Assembly (NCBI RefSeq): GCF_001261715.1
Contig: NZ_CVRU01000072.1
Span: 1 to 40,838, forward strand
DNA: 40,838 bases
From: Dysgonomonas sp. HGC4
GTDB taxonomy: Bacteria > Bacteroidota > Bacteroidia > Bacteroidales > Dysgonomonadaceae
Reading direction: 5' to 3'
This document shows, piece after piece, positions 1 through 7,977 of the stretch. Below the pieces are notes generated by a model that worked only from the letters and a program-made list of their open reading frames with translations, was not told where the DNA came from and did no database searches. The position numbers were made by a program, and so were the translations under genes. Each line of letters begins with the position of its first letter. Position 1 is the first letter of the stretch.

Positions 1-318
1 TATACACTCCAAATAATTTACATACTATTTTTAAAAGTTTTTTCGCGTTTTTGCTTAACTACTATTTAAACAGTGTTTTACAACATGATTTATTTTTGAA
101 AGTTTTTTCAAAACATCGAAAGCTTGACCAACACTACAATCACAGAAGCGAAAAAGGTAAATTTTGAGGCTGAAAATTTAACATCAAAGATTTACAAAAT
201 GGATAAAAAATCCTTTTATCTTAATAAAACCAATAGAATCGACATCTATAAAGAAAGAGAAGCCGACTTTATGGTCTGCTTCTCTTTCTTATTATCCTAT
301 TATATATAGAATATTTGT
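1..318. other. AT-rich intergenic stretch downstream of guaA
   Basis: No gene is supported here. The first 120 bases are very AT-rich and contain two similar T-tracts (aaagttttttc at about 36 and 101). A TAnnTTTG match (tatttttg, 91-98, plus strand) exists, but no convincing coding region follows it. A possible 61-codon reading frame from a TTG at 124 runs straight through the terminator hairpin at 251-290 and resembles no family I recognise, so I do not call it. The stretch is best read as the 3' flank of guaA. Confidence 0.5.
251..290. terminator. Probable terminator downstream of guaA
   Basis: A perfect 13-bp inverted repeat (aagaaagagaagc at 251-263, complement at 278-290) surrounds a 14-base loop in which three more pairs can form. 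It lies about 30 bases beyond the guaA stop codon on the minus strand. The flanks are AT-rich but lack a long T-run, so termination strength is uncertain. Confidence 0.55.
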
Positions 319-1836
319 TTACTCCCACTCTATGGTAGCAGGTGGTTTAGATGATATATCATATACTACACGATTCACTCCTTTTACCTTATTGATAATC
401 TCATTAGAGACTTTTGCAAGGAACTCATAGGGTAGATGTGCCCAATCGGCAGTCATAGCATCTGTAGAGGTTACTGCACGAAGTGCGATTGTAAATTCAT
501 AAGTACGCTCATCTCCCATTACTCCTACTGATTTTACGGGTAGAAGCATTGCTCCTGCTTGCCACACCTTATCATATAGGTGATAATCGTTCAGCATCTT
601 TATATAGATGTCATCAGCATTTTGAAGTATCTCTACCTTTTCGGCAGTAATATCTCCTAAAACACGGATACCAAGACCCGGCCCTGGAAATGGATGGCGT
701 TTGATAAGATGTTCCATCATGCCTAACTCTAAACCAATACGACGAACTTCGTCCTTAAATAACAGCTTCAAAGGTTCTACCAGTTTCAGGTTCATCTTTT
801 CAGGAAGTCCCCCTACATTATGGTGTGACTTAATTACTGTGCCTGTTATTGAAAGCGATTCAATAATATCTGGATAGATAGTACCTTGTCCCAACCATTT
901 TATATCTTTCAGTTTATGAGCTTCTTCATCGAAGACATCTATAAAGCCTTTTCCTATAATCTTTCTCTTCTCTTCGGGATCAGCAACACCTGCTAATGCT
1001 TTGTAGAATCTTTCTTTTGCATTAACTCCTATAACATGCAAGCCTAGGTGCTCATAGTCTTTTTGAACTCTCTCGAATTCATTTTTACGTAACAAACCAT
1101 GATCAACAAATACACATGTCAGGTTTTTTCCAATTGCTTTGTTTAGTAATACTGCTGTTACAGAGGAATCAACTCCTCCCGACAGTGCCAGTATAACCTT
1201 ATCATCACCTAGCTGAACTTTAAGTTCGGCAACGGTAGATTCAATGAATGAAGCCGGAGTCCAGTCTTTTTTGCAACCGCAGAGATTCAAAAAGTTATTC
1301 AATAACTTAGTTCCGTCTACTGTATGAAATACTTCTGGGTGAAATTGTACTCCCCAAGTTTGTTCTCCTTGTATTTTATAAGCAGCAGCTTTTACATCTT
1401 CTGTGCTTGCTATTATATCGAAAGTCTCAGGCAATACGGTTATAGTATCTCCATGAGACATCCACACTTGCGAATCTTTAGCTATACCATCAAATAATGG
1501 ATCTTTGGCAATAGACACAAGATGTGCTCTACCATATTCACGAGAATCGCCTTTTTCGACTTTTCCTTCTGATGTATGCGCTAAAAATTGTGCTCCATAA
1601 CAAATACCTAATACTGGATACTTCTTTCTGATTTCTGATAGATCGGCACTAAATGCATCTTTATCATTTACAGAAAAAGGACTACCTGAAAGGATTACAC
1701 CTTTTACAGTAGCATCGTCTTTAGGAAACTTGTTATAAGGAACTATTTCGCAGTATGTATTCAGTTCGCGAACACGGCGACCAATTAATTGGGTGGTTTG
1801 TGAGCCAAAATCGAGGATAATAATCTTTTCGAGCAT
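319..1836 (-). CDS. guaA: GMP synthase (glutamine-hydrolysing)
   Basis: This enzyme aminates XMP to GMP using glutamine and ATP in cytoplasmic purine synthesis. Residues 1-190 form a class I glutamine amidotransferase: the nucleophile elbow GICYGAQ carries Cys79, and the HPE motif supplies His166 and Glu168. An ATP pyrophosphatase domain follows, with the PP-loop SGGVDSS at 219-225. The C-terminal dimerisation domain ends in the family-typical KPPATIEWE. At 505 residues it is normal length for the bacterial two-domain enzyme. The ATG at 1836 gives the expected N-terminus. It is transcribed alone, away from the sigma-factor operon, and is a housekeeping gene unrelated to the glycan loci. The leader contains a small hairpin at 1899-1922. 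Confidence 0.98.
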   Translation of the reverse strand: MLEKIIILDFGSQTTQLIGRRVRELNTYCEIVPYNKFPKDDATVKGVILSGSPFSVNDKDAFSADLSEIRKKYPVLGICYGAQFLAHTSEGKVEKGDSREYGRAHLVSIAKDPLFDGIAKDSQVWMSHGDTITVLPETFDIIASTEDVKAAAYKIQGEQTWGVQFHPEVFHTVDGTKLLNNFLNLCGCKKDWTPASFIESTVAELKVQLGDDKVILALSGGVDSSVTAVLLNKAIGKNLTCVFVDHGLLRKNEFERVQKDYEHLGLHVIGVNAKERFYKALAGVADPEEKRKIIGKGFIDVFDEEAHKLKDIKWLGQGTIYPDIIESLSITGTVIKSHHNVGGLPEKMNLKLVEPLKLLFKDEVRRIGLELGMMEHLIKRHPFPGPGLGIRVLGDITAEKVEILQNADDIYIKMLNDYHLYDKVWQAGAMLLPVKSVGVMGDERTYEFTIALRAVTSTDAMTADWAHLPYEFLAKVSNEIINKVKGVNRVVYDISSKPPATIEWE

Positions 1837-1898
1837 AGGAGAATAGTTATTTAAGTAATGGTAAATAAAAGAATATCACTTTTTTAGTCAGTAACAAT

Positions 1899-1922
1899 CT
1901 TTGGTTGATACATTTACCAAAG
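1899..1922 (-). other. Hairpin in the guaA leader
   Basis: A 7-bp perfect inverted repeat (ctttggt at 1899-1905, accaaag at 1916-1922) with a 10-base loop lies between the candidate guaA -7 box and the start codon. It matches no purine riboswitch core that I recognise and may be incidental. Confidence 0.25.
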
Positions 1923-1960
1923 TAATAGAAAGGCTTAGCACCTTAATTCTTTTATGCATA

Positions 1961-1968
1961 CAAAGATA
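1961..1968 (-). promoter_or_regulatory. Candidate -7 box for guaA
   Basis: The minus strand reads tatctttg, matching the Bacteroidetes -7 consensus TAnnTTTG. It would give a 5' leader of about 115-120 bases. No clear TTTG -33 element is seen at the usual spacing, so the call rests on the -7 match alone. Confidence 0.35.
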
Positions 1969-1988
1969 AAAAGATTATTATTAAATTT

Positions 1989-1996
1989 TATATTTG
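1989..1996 (+). promoter_or_regulatory. Candidate -7 box for the DUF4252/sigma-factor operon
   Basis: The sequence tatatttg matches TAnnTTTG and lies about 55 bases before the first start codon at 2052. It is divergent from the guaA box at 1961-1968. No obvious -33 element is present. Given the ECF sigma factor downstream, a second, alternative promoter is possible, but I could not define one. Confidence 0.4.
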
Positions 1997-2051
1997 AGGG
2001 GTGTAACATTTTATTCTCTTGTTACGTCTTTAGTATAAAGAGAGATTCATT

Positions 2052-2519
2052 ATGAAAAAAGCAATTATATACCTATTCTCATTTATCCTTAGCTTTTCAG
2101 CTTCGGGTAAGACTTTAGAGGATATTATTTCCGAATTCTCCAAAGCTCCCCGTGCAGAAAACGTTAATCTGAGAAAATTTCTATTTTCATCATTAACTAT
2201 AGCGAATTGGGGTAGTAAAGATTTCAATAAAAAAATCAACTCAATGTCTGTTCTCGATCTCGAAAGTTGTTCTAGAGATACCAAGCTTCAATTTGCAGAA
2301 CAAATAGAGAATCTGGAGATAGAAGGATATGAAGTATTAATGAAAGTAAAGGACGACGATGATAATGTGTTGATAATGTCGAAAAGTAAAAAAGGCAAGG
2401 TTAAAGAATTAGTTATAATCACCGTAAGCGATCCTACCATAATCAGGCTAAAAGGTAATTTTAAGCTAAGCGATTTAGCTGATATAAAGAAAGAATACGG
2501 AGGAACAAAGAGGAACTAG
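2052..2519 (+). CDS. DUF4252-family secreted protein (small)
   Basis: A 155-residue protein with a signal peptide (MKKAIIYLFSFILSFSASG, no lipobox cysteine), so it is probably periplasmic. The rest resembles the DUF4252 family of Bacteroidetes. That family has no established biochemical function but is often found beside ECF sigma factors. Its C-terminal half aligns by eye with the 371-residue protein three genes downstream: both have a segment ending in TIIRxxGNF followed by a short helix beginning near Ile/Leu-x-Asp-Ile. It is the first gene of the operon, 33 bases ahead of the sigma factor. The family assignment is from pattern recognition only; the function is unknown. Confidence 0.75.
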   Translation: MKKAIIYLFSFILSFSASGKTLEDIISEFSKAPRAENVNLRKFLFSSLTIANWGSKDFNKKINSMSVLDLESCSRDTKLQFAEQIENLEIEGYEVLMKVKDDDDNVLIMSKSKKGKVKELVIITVSDPTIIRLKGNFKLSDLADIKKEYGGTKRN

Positions 2520-2552
2520 TAAAAACATTAGCAAGTAAATATTCCATAGTAA

Positions 2553-3056
2553 ATGGATGCTGTAACATTTAAAGAGAAATATATTCCCTATCATCAAAAG
2601 CTGTATAGAGTTGCGTACAGACTTCTTGAGGATGCTTGCGATGCCGAAGATGTTGTACAGGAAGCTTATATAAAATTATGGAATAAACGGGATGAATTAA
2701 TAGATGTAACAAACAGTGAAGCATATTGTGTAATTTTGCTCCGTAATTTATGTCTCGATTTTTTAAGAGCAAAAAAGAAACATTTATTTCAATCAACAGA
2801 AGACACTGTATTATCAGACAGTATGGTACTTTCGGACGAAATAGAAACCGTTGATGAAATTAAACATATAGAAACTATAATAGATCTTTTGCCTGAACAG
2901 CAACGGAAGATTATAAAACTAAGACACTTTGATGATTATTCGAATGAGGAAATTGAGGAAATAATGGGCTTGACAAGTGTAAATGTAAGAGTATTGATGT
3001 CGAGAGCCAGAAAAAAAATCAAGGAACTTTTTAATAGTTACAATTATGGACATTAA
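2553..3056 (+). CDS. ECF-type RNA polymerase sigma factor
   Basis: A 167-residue cytoplasmic sigma-70 family protein with only regions 2 and 4, the ECF plan. Region 2 (about residues 5-75) contains the DAEDVVQEAYIKLW core used for polymerase and -10 contact. Region 4 (about 105-160) contains LLPEQQRKIIKLRHF followed by a helix-turn-helix ending MSRARKKIKEL. The start ATG at 2553 follows the previous gene by 33 bases, and its end overlaps the next gene by 11 bases, implying translational coupling to the putative anti-sigma factor. It probably directs transcription of its own operon and perhaps distant genes; its signal cannot be read from the sequence. Confidence 0.93.
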   Translation: MDAVTFKEKYIPYHQKLYRVAYRLLEDACDAEDVVQEAYIKLWNKRDELIDVTNSEAYCVILLRNLCLDFLRAKKKHLFQSTEDTVLSDSMVLSDEIETVDEIKHIETIIDLLPEQQRKIIKLRHFDDYSNEEIEEIMGLTSVNVRVLMSRARKKIKELFNSYNYGH

Positions 3057-3561
3057 AGATATAAAGAGCCTACTTCATTCATTTTATGAAGGAGAGACTT
3101 CGAAAGAGGAAGAGAAAATACTCTCTGATTTTTTTGAAACAGAAAGTGTTCCCAAGGATATGGAGGACGAAAGAAGAATATTTCTTAAGCTATATTCGGC
3201 TCACCAAAACAATGTACCTGCACATTTAGAGGAAAGACTAAATACTCTGATTGACAATTTAGCAGAGGAAGAAAGCCATAAAACATCTCATATTGTTTTG
3301 CCAACAAGACATCTTACTAAACCTGTAAGATGGGCAATGAGCATAGCAGCGAGTGTTCTGATTATTTTATCAGCAGGCATCTTTGCACACTTTGGGAACA
3401 ACGGCAACAACAATGAAATGCTTGTAGATACCTATTCAAGTCCGGAAGAGGCATATCTGGAAACACAGAAAACGCTACTACTTGTATCAGGCAAACTCAA
3501 TAAGGGCATTAAACAAATCGAAAAAGTAAACGATATCATAGATAAAGACGTACAGTTATGA
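3046..3561 (+). CDS. Putative anti-sigma factor, single-pass membrane protein
   Basis: 171 residues. The N-terminal 90 residues are acidic and helical (cytoplasmic), with the pattern FYEGETSKEEEKILSDFF near the start. One hydrophobic segment at about 95-116 (WAMSIAASVLIILSAGIFA) would span the inner membrane, leaving a short periplasmic tail of about 55 residues. There is no FecR domain and no zinc-binding HxxxCxxC signature. The role is inferred from context: it overlaps the sigma-factor gene by 11 bases and shares ATGA with the next gene. Small one-helix proteins in this position are commonly anti-sigma factors, but homology is not shown here. It could alternatively be a scaffold for the DUF4252 protein. 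Confidence 0.6.
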   Translation: MDIKDIKSLLHSFYEGETSKEEEKILSDFFETESVPKDMEDERRIFLKLYSAHQNNVPAHLEERLNTLIDNLAEEESHKTSHIVLPTRHLTKPVRWAMSIAASVLIILSAGIFAHFGNNGNNNEMLVDTYSSPEEAYLETQKTLLLVSGKLNKGIKQIEKVNDIIDKDVQL

Positions 3562-4673
3562 AAAGGCTAATAGTATTAATATTTATCGCAGTCTCTGTGA
3601 CTTCACTTAGCAAGGCACAATCTGAAATTGTAATAAACATGGATGATTTGCAAGCAGAGATATTTAGTGAGCTGGCTAAGATACCACCAAGCATCCCCGC
3701 TATTGACCTAGATATGGATGCCATGAAGGTTGAAATTAGCGAAAGCCTTGCAAATATGGAAAACCAACTAAATTGGGTAGATCTTGGCGACCTTGAAAAT
3801 CTATCTAATCTGGAGAGTTTGGATTTTCAAAATCTGACAGTGAATCCTTCTCAACCCTCTATTAATATTGTGGTGAGTGATACTAACCAAGGAAATACCT
3901 ATGCCTACGTTAAAAGTGAAACATCAAAGGAAGAAAACAATCACACATATTCTTATACCATAAATGAAACTCCACAAAACAATGATGAACTCTTCTCTCG
4001 TTTATCTAATCTTAAAGGAGTTCAAGTCGTATATATTTCAAAATCGATGCTGGGTATGATGCCCAATATGGATATGCCGGGTGTAGATATAGGAAACATT
4101 GCAAGCAAATTAGAATCTCTTGAAATATATACAGCAGAAGAAGAGCTTGCTTCGAAACGATTAACTAGTGCGTCAGAAGGGTTATTAAAAGGTGGAGATT
4201 ACGAAACTCTAATGCTAATTAAAGACGAGGACTCTAAAACTGCTTTTTATGTGAAAAAGAATAAGTCGAATCAAAGCTCTGAGATGCTGATGATAACACA
4301 AGATGGAGCCGATGCAACTATTATCAGATTCTTGGGAAACTTTTCTATTCAGGATATCAAGAATATTGCCAACAAACACAACACTAATATGAATATTAAT
4401 ACCACTATAAATACAAACACCTCTACCAGACTAAGCGAAGCTGAGTTGAATATAAGAGTCAAAGAAGCACAAAAGAGAAATAAGGAAGCTCAAAAGATTG
4501 CCGAGGATGCTCAAAAGAGAGCACTAGAAATTCAGAAAAGAGCCGAGGAACGAGCTAAAAGAGCTGAAAAGAGAGCAGAAGAAAGAGTTAAGAGAGCAGA
4601 AGAGAGAGCAGATGAAAGGGCTAAAAGGACAGAAGAAAGAGCTAAGGAAGCTGAAGCTCGCAAAGCAAACTAA
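3558..4673 (+). CDS. DUF4252-family secreted protein with charged coiled-coil tail
   Basis: 371 residues. An N-terminal signal peptide (cleavage near SLSKAQ, about residue 20) sends it to the periplasm; there is no lipobox. The central part (about 145-285) resembles DUF4252 and matches the small protein encoded at 2052 around the TIIRFLGNF segment. An Asn/Thr-rich linker follows (about 275-295). The last 75 residues are an almost uninterrupted run of Lys/Arg/Glu/Ala built from repeats such as KEAQKR and RAEERAK, a strongly predicted single alpha-helix or coiled coil. It is the last gene of the operon, overlapping the previous one by four bases and followed by a terminator. Its function is unknown; a periplasmic sensor or target of the sigma pathway is an inference from context. 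Confidence 0.72.
   Translation: MKRLIVLIFIAVSVTSLSKAQSEIVINMDDLQAEIFSELAKIPPSIPAIDLDMDAMKVEISESLANMENQLNWVDLGDLENLSNLESLDFQNLTVNPSQPSINIVVSDTNQGNTYAYVKSETSKEENNHTYSYTINETPQNNDELFSRLSNLKGVQVVYISKSMLGMMPNMDMPGVDIGNIASKLESLEIYTAEEELASKRLTSASEGLLKGGDYETLMLIKDEDSKTAFYVKKNKSNQSSEMLMITQDGADATIIRFLGNFSIQDIKNIANKHNTNMNINTTINTNTSTRLSEAELNIRVKEAQKRNKEAQKIAEDAQKRALEIQKRAEERAKRAEKRAEERVKRAEERADERAKRTEERAKEAEARKAN
4536..4670 (+). repeat. Tandem coding repeat, R/E/A-rich helix
   Basis: Residues about 327-371 of the DUF4252 protein are near-repeats of seven and eleven residues (RAEERAK, RAEKRAEERVK, RAEERADERAK, RTEERAK). The underlying DNA is correspondingly repetitive (gagcagaagagaga-like units). The 7/11 periodicity suits a continuous charged helix or hendecad coiled coil. 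Such repeats are prone to copy-number change between strains. Confidence 0.7.
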
Positions 4674-4706
4674 AAATTATAACTCCGTCAACAAAATATT
4701 TAATAC

Positions 4707-4742
4707 AACGAGTTCCATTTCATATAAGAAATGGAACTCGTT
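4707..4742. terminator. Bidirectional terminator between convergent genes
   Basis: A perfect 14-bp inverted repeat (aacgagttccattt at 4707-4720, complement at 4729-4742) with an 8-base loop. It lies between the stop of the sigma-factor operon (4673) and the stop of the GH125 gene (4764, minus), where a shared terminator is expected. Confidence 0.8.
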
Positions 4743-4763
4743 CTTTATGATAGACATGCTTCT

Positions 4764-6236
4764 TTATAAGCTATTCAACAGGTCTACTTTATCTTCATTA
4801 ACCAGTTTCAGTATAAGCTCACCAAACAATGTATTTTGCCAAGCAAACCAAGAACGGGTGAAATTTGTAGGATCATTTTTATGGAAGGATTCGTGCATAA
4901 AGCCCGTACCTGCATCTGTAGCCATCAGCATTTTGATACATTCTTTAATTTCTGCATCATCCTGACTAGTAAATGCTTTCATCATTATACTCATTGGCCA
5001 GATCATGTCATAACCAATGTGAGGTCCACCAATACCTTCACCAGCTGTACCTTTGAAGAAATAAGGATTATCGGCACTCCATACAAACTTTCTTGTATTC
5101 TGATAAATAGGGTCATTTATACGATCTGCATCCAGATAAGCCAAAGCCAATAAGCTAGGTACGTTTGCATCATCCATCAACAGTTGATTACCAAAACCAT
5201 CTACTTCAAATGCATAAATTTTTCCATATTTAGGATGATTATTAATTGCATATTTCTGTAAGGCAGTATCTACCTCATTCGCTAAAGCAGTACATTCATT
5301 AGCCAAAGTTTTATTTTTATTGACCTCTGTAAGAATCTCAGCAGCCTCACGTAGCGATGTTACTGCAAAGAAATTAGAAGGTATCAGAAACTGAAATGTA
5401 GTAGCATCATCCGATGGACGGAAAGCCGAGGAAATCAAACCTACTGGTTTTACAGGATTGCCCAATCCATCATTAGACATGGTATCTAGCTGACGTTCGG
5501 TTACTCTCATAAATTTATAAGGACCTACTCCGTCTTTCTTTTGTTGCTCCTTAAATGTCTGTAATACAAGCTCTATTGCTTTTACCCAATCAGCATCAAA
5601 TACGCTGGTGTCGCCCGTAACTTTCCAATAGAAATAAGCTAAGCGGATAGGATAACAAAGAGAATCTATCTCCCATTTACGCTCGTGAAGTTCGGGCTTC
5701 ATAGCCGTCAGATCACTCATCCAATGCCCATTAGGATCTGCACCGTCATTGAAGGCATTCGCATATGGATCAATCAAGATACTTTTCATCTGACGATTGA
5801 TTACTCCTGCCAACATTTTTTTCAGTTTTGGATCTTTATTTGCCAACTGAACATAAGGCCACACCTGTGCTCCAGAGTCACGTAACCACATAGCATGAAT
5901 ATCTCCTGTGTAAACAAAAGTATCATCCTTACCATCCTGTACTCGATAATGGACTGTAGTATCTAATGTATTAGGAAAACAGTTTTCGAACATCCACGCT
6001 AAACGTGCATTTTTCAACAATTTCTTAATACGAATTATTTCATTTTCGACAGCCGACGACTCAAACAATCTCTCCGAAGGGTTGGGACGATTGGTTACAT
6101 ATACTTTTGTATTATCACTCACTACTGCCGTTTCGGCTTTTACTCCCAAATCGGAAGCATGGATACTGCCTATTGAGACAGCAGACAACATGCACAATCC
6201 TAATACTTTTTTTGTTAGATTTCTCTTTACGACCAT
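4764..6236 (-). CDS. GH125 exo-alpha-1,6-mannosidase
   Basis: A 490-residue member of glycoside hydrolase family 125 (formerly DUF1237), metal-independent inverting enzymes that release mannose from alpha-1,6-linked chains. Diagnostic motifs: GDIHAMWLRDSGAQVWPY at about 111-128, EIDSLCYP at 189-196, SSAFRPSDDA at 269-278, DANVPSLL at 356-363 and GFMHESFHKND at 445-455. By analogy with characterised members, an Asp in SSAFRPSDDA (276/277) and Glu449 are the likely general acid and base. A signal peptide of about 28 residues without a lipobox suggests a periplasmic enzyme. It lies 27 bases downstream of the GH76 gene, so the pair is co-transcribed: GH76 cuts the chain and GH125 trims the products. 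The family assignment is firm; the exact glycan is not. Confidence 0.93.
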   Translation of the reverse strand: MVVKRNLTKKVLGLCMLSAVSIGSIHASDLGVKAETAVVSDNTKVYVTNRPNPSERLFESSAVENEIIRIKKLLKNARLAWMFENCFPNTLDTTVHYRVQDGKDDTFVYTGDIHAMWLRDSGAQVWPYVQLANKDPKLKKMLAGVINRQMKSILIDPYANAFNDGADPNGHWMSDLTAMKPELHERKWEIDSLCYPIRLAYFYWKVTGDTSVFDADWVKAIELVLQTFKEQQKKDGVGPYKFMRVTERQLDTMSNDGLGNPVKPVGLISSAFRPSDDATTFQFLIPSNFFAVTSLREAAEILTEVNKNKTLANECTALANEVDTALQKYAINNHPKYGKIYAFEVDGFGNQLLMDDANVPSLLALAYLDADRINDPIYQNTRKFVWSADNPYFFKGTAGEGIGGPHIGYDMIWPMSIMMKAFTSQDDAEIKECIKMLMATDAGTGFMHESFHKNDPTNFTRSWFAWQNTLFGELILKLVNEDKVDLLNSL

Positions 6237-6263
6237 GTTTTGTTTATTTATATTATATTTCGG

Positions 6264-7457
6264 TTATTTTGTTGCAGCCAAACGGGCATACATTTCTATC
6301 ATTGCAGCTTGTGTAAGCAACCATTTTGATTCATCTTTCTTTCTCCCACTCAAATCTTTATCAAACAGACCTTTCTCGTCACGAGCATGATTCCATGCAT
6401 AATCGAGATTCTTTTTGAAGGCATCAAGATACAAAGGATTTTTGTCTATCTCGTAAAGTTCTATAAAACCTCTAAGCATAACTGCCGTAAACCACACATC
6501 TCCTTTTTTCAGAAGCTTAAATTGTTCTCCTTTTTCATCTTTAAAATCTTCGAAAAAATAATTATACGCAGATTTAGCTATATTTTGAGCATCTGCCAGA
6601 TACTGTTTGTCGTGGGTCAGGTTATATAATAATGCAGCAGCCTGCATCATCTGCCCGCTATTGTAAGCATATTTTTCTTTACCAATATCTCCATTCAGTT
6701 TGACATTATCAAAATACAAATAGTCTGTAGAATCCTGTAGATTTTCTTTAGCCCACTGATACAAGTTCTTTCCTTGCAAGAAATAAGTACTATCATTGGT
6801 TACCTTAAAGAGCTTAAGAGCAAAAACAGCTCCCGGAGCATTTGAGCATGTATTTTTCGATTCCTTTTTTTGCTCACACCAATAGATACCTCCACCAAGT
6901 TTGTCGTCACTTCCACTTATCACAAAATCCCATATGAGTTTTGCTTTCTTCAAATAAGCTTCTTCTTTGGTCAACATGTATATGTCTGTAAAATCGATCC
7001 CCAACCAAACATTATCATCATAAAATCGATCCGACTGTGGGGCTTCACTAATATAGGAAGAGTAAGCATAAGGAGTTCTTGAAGTATCGAAATACTTTTC
7101 CAGCCCCATCAATACCCTAGAGTCCAATACTTCTTTGTACTTATTATCTCCCGATGTTTCCAGCAATACATTTACAGCCGAAAAAGCTCCAGAAAAAGGC
7201 CAGAGATAAGAATAAGCATTAGGTACATCTGCCTGCTCTACCGATGCCAGATAGGTGGCTGAATACTTATCATTGAAAGGGTATGTTTCTCTAAGCAGAT
7301 TAGTACTATCTACCGAGTAATGAGAATATAATGAATCTAATGTTCCTTGCGCTCTTTCTAAATTTATATTGGTTGGCCTCGCTGCTTCCTTTTTACATGA
7401 AACTGCAAAAACAACTAAAGAAACCAAGAACAAGTATTTTAAGGTATGTTTTAACAT
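6264..7457 (-). CDS. GH76 endo-alpha-1,6-mannanase, lipoprotein
   Basis: GH76 enzymes cut alpha-1,6-mannan backbones, for example of fungal cell-wall mannan, with retention. The protein shows the paired catalytic aspartates in RFYDDNVWLGIDF (Asp147-Asp148 from the chosen start) and the family's repeated helical hairpins, including GGGIYWCEQ and YNSGQMMQAAALLY. I chose the ATG at 7457 (397 residues) over an upstream start at 7496, because it gives a clean lipoprotein signal with lipobox AVSC (Cys21). It is therefore membrane-anchored and could be surface-exposed. It is first in a two-gene unit with GH125, and a candidate -7 box lies about 250 bases upstream. No SusC/D pair is directly attached; the nearest belong to loci A and B. 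Confidence 0.93.
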   Translation of the reverse strand: MLKHTLKYLFLVSLVVFAVSCKKEAARPTNINLERAQGTLDSLYSHYSVDSTNLLRETYPFNDKYSATYLASVEQADVPNAYSYLWPFSGAFSAVNVLLETSGDNKYKEVLDSRVLMGLEKYFDTSRTPYAYSSYISEAPQSDRFYDDNVWLGIDFTDIYMLTKEEAYLKKAKLIWDFVISGSDDKLGGGIYWCEQKKESKNTCSNAPGAVFALKLFKVTNDSTYFLQGKNLYQWAKENLQDSTDYLYFDNVKLNGDIGKEKYAYNSGQMMQAAALLYNLTHDKQYLADAQNIAKSAYNYFFEDFKDEKGEQFKLLKKGDVWFTAVMLRGFIELYEIDKNPLYLDAFKKNLDYAWNHARDEKGLFDKDLSGRKKDESKWLLTQAAMIEMYARLAATK

Positions 7458-7627
7458 GGTTATTGTTATTAAAGATTCTTTGCTAATATTTTTCAATACA
7501 ATGGTTAACTGTTATCTCTTTTGAGATCATAAATTATAATAGCTGATTAATAAACTCGGAAGCTAAGATAAAAAGGTTTATTGTTCAAATAAAATTAAAT
7601 ATCACTCTATATGAATTTTTCACATAT

Positions 7628-7645
7628 AGGATATTGTAATATCCT
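7628..7645. promoter_or_regulatory. Inverted repeat upstream of GH76, possible operator
   Basis: aggatatt and aatatcct form a perfect 8-bp inverted repeat with a 2-base centre, downstream of the candidate -7 box and about 170 bases before the GH76 start. It could be a DNA-binding site or an RNA hairpin in the leader. Confidence 0.3.
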
Positions 7646-7705
7646 TTATCTTACTTTCTCAATTAAATTATACAATAAGCTAACAACTATATATACCTTA
7701 GTAAA

Positions 7706-7713
7706 CAAAGGTA
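7706..7713 (-). promoter_or_regulatory. Candidate -7 box for the GH76-GH125 unit
   Basis: The minus strand reads tacctttg (TAnnTTTG). It would give a long leader of about 240 bases before the GH76 start. A clear -33 TTTG is absent, so the promoter is tentative. Confidence 0.35.
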
Positions 7714-7977
7714 ATAATTAGCGAGCCTTAGTATGTAACTTTGTAACCTTTTCTAAATTACTGTCCATCACAACATAAATCTAAAAAAGGTTACAGAAGT
7801 AATAAAAGTGACATGTATCTCCTTCTTTCTAATTGGCACTTTGATTCAGCATCAAAAATCTAATTATCTCACAGCTAGAAAAATCGAGCCTACCGAGCTA
7901 GAAAAAGACTCATCGCTATAATTATTGTAAGAGCGCACTGTACATGCTTCTATCATATAATCTCTATGAGGACATAT

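Larger units (their letters stand above)
7458..7977. other. 520-bp intergenic region with several inverted and direct repeats
   Basis: This gap separates the end of locus A from the GH76/GH125 unit. No gene is supported. It holds a candidate minus-strand -7 box (7706-7713), a perfect 8-bp inverted repeat aggatatt/aatatcct (7628-7645), a 10-bp inverted repeat gtaacctttt/aaaaggttac (7743-7752 and 7785-7794), and an 11-bp direct repeat agctagaaaaa at 7873-7883 and 7896-7906, spaced 23 bases apart. Any of these could be a regulator site for the mannan genes, or terminator structure for locus A. None matches a motif I know. Confidence 0.5.

Noticed and set aside
251-290. Small regulatory RNA between position 91 and the hairpin at 251-290
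   Set aside because: A -7-like box and a hairpin alone are weak evidence in AT-rich DNA, and the hairpin is better explained as the guaA terminator.
124-309. 61-codon plus-strand frame starting with TTG
   Set aside because: It reads through the guaA terminator hairpin, has low-complexity composition, no recognised family and a rare start codon.
1837-1968. Purine riboswitch in the guaA leader
   Set aside because: Only one 7-bp hairpin is visible; I could not find the three-helix core or conserved loop bases of a purine aptamer.
4612-4965. 117-codon plus-strand frame crossing from the DUF4252 gene into the GH125 gene
   Set aside because: It crosses a strong bidirectional terminator and overlaps two real genes in other frames.
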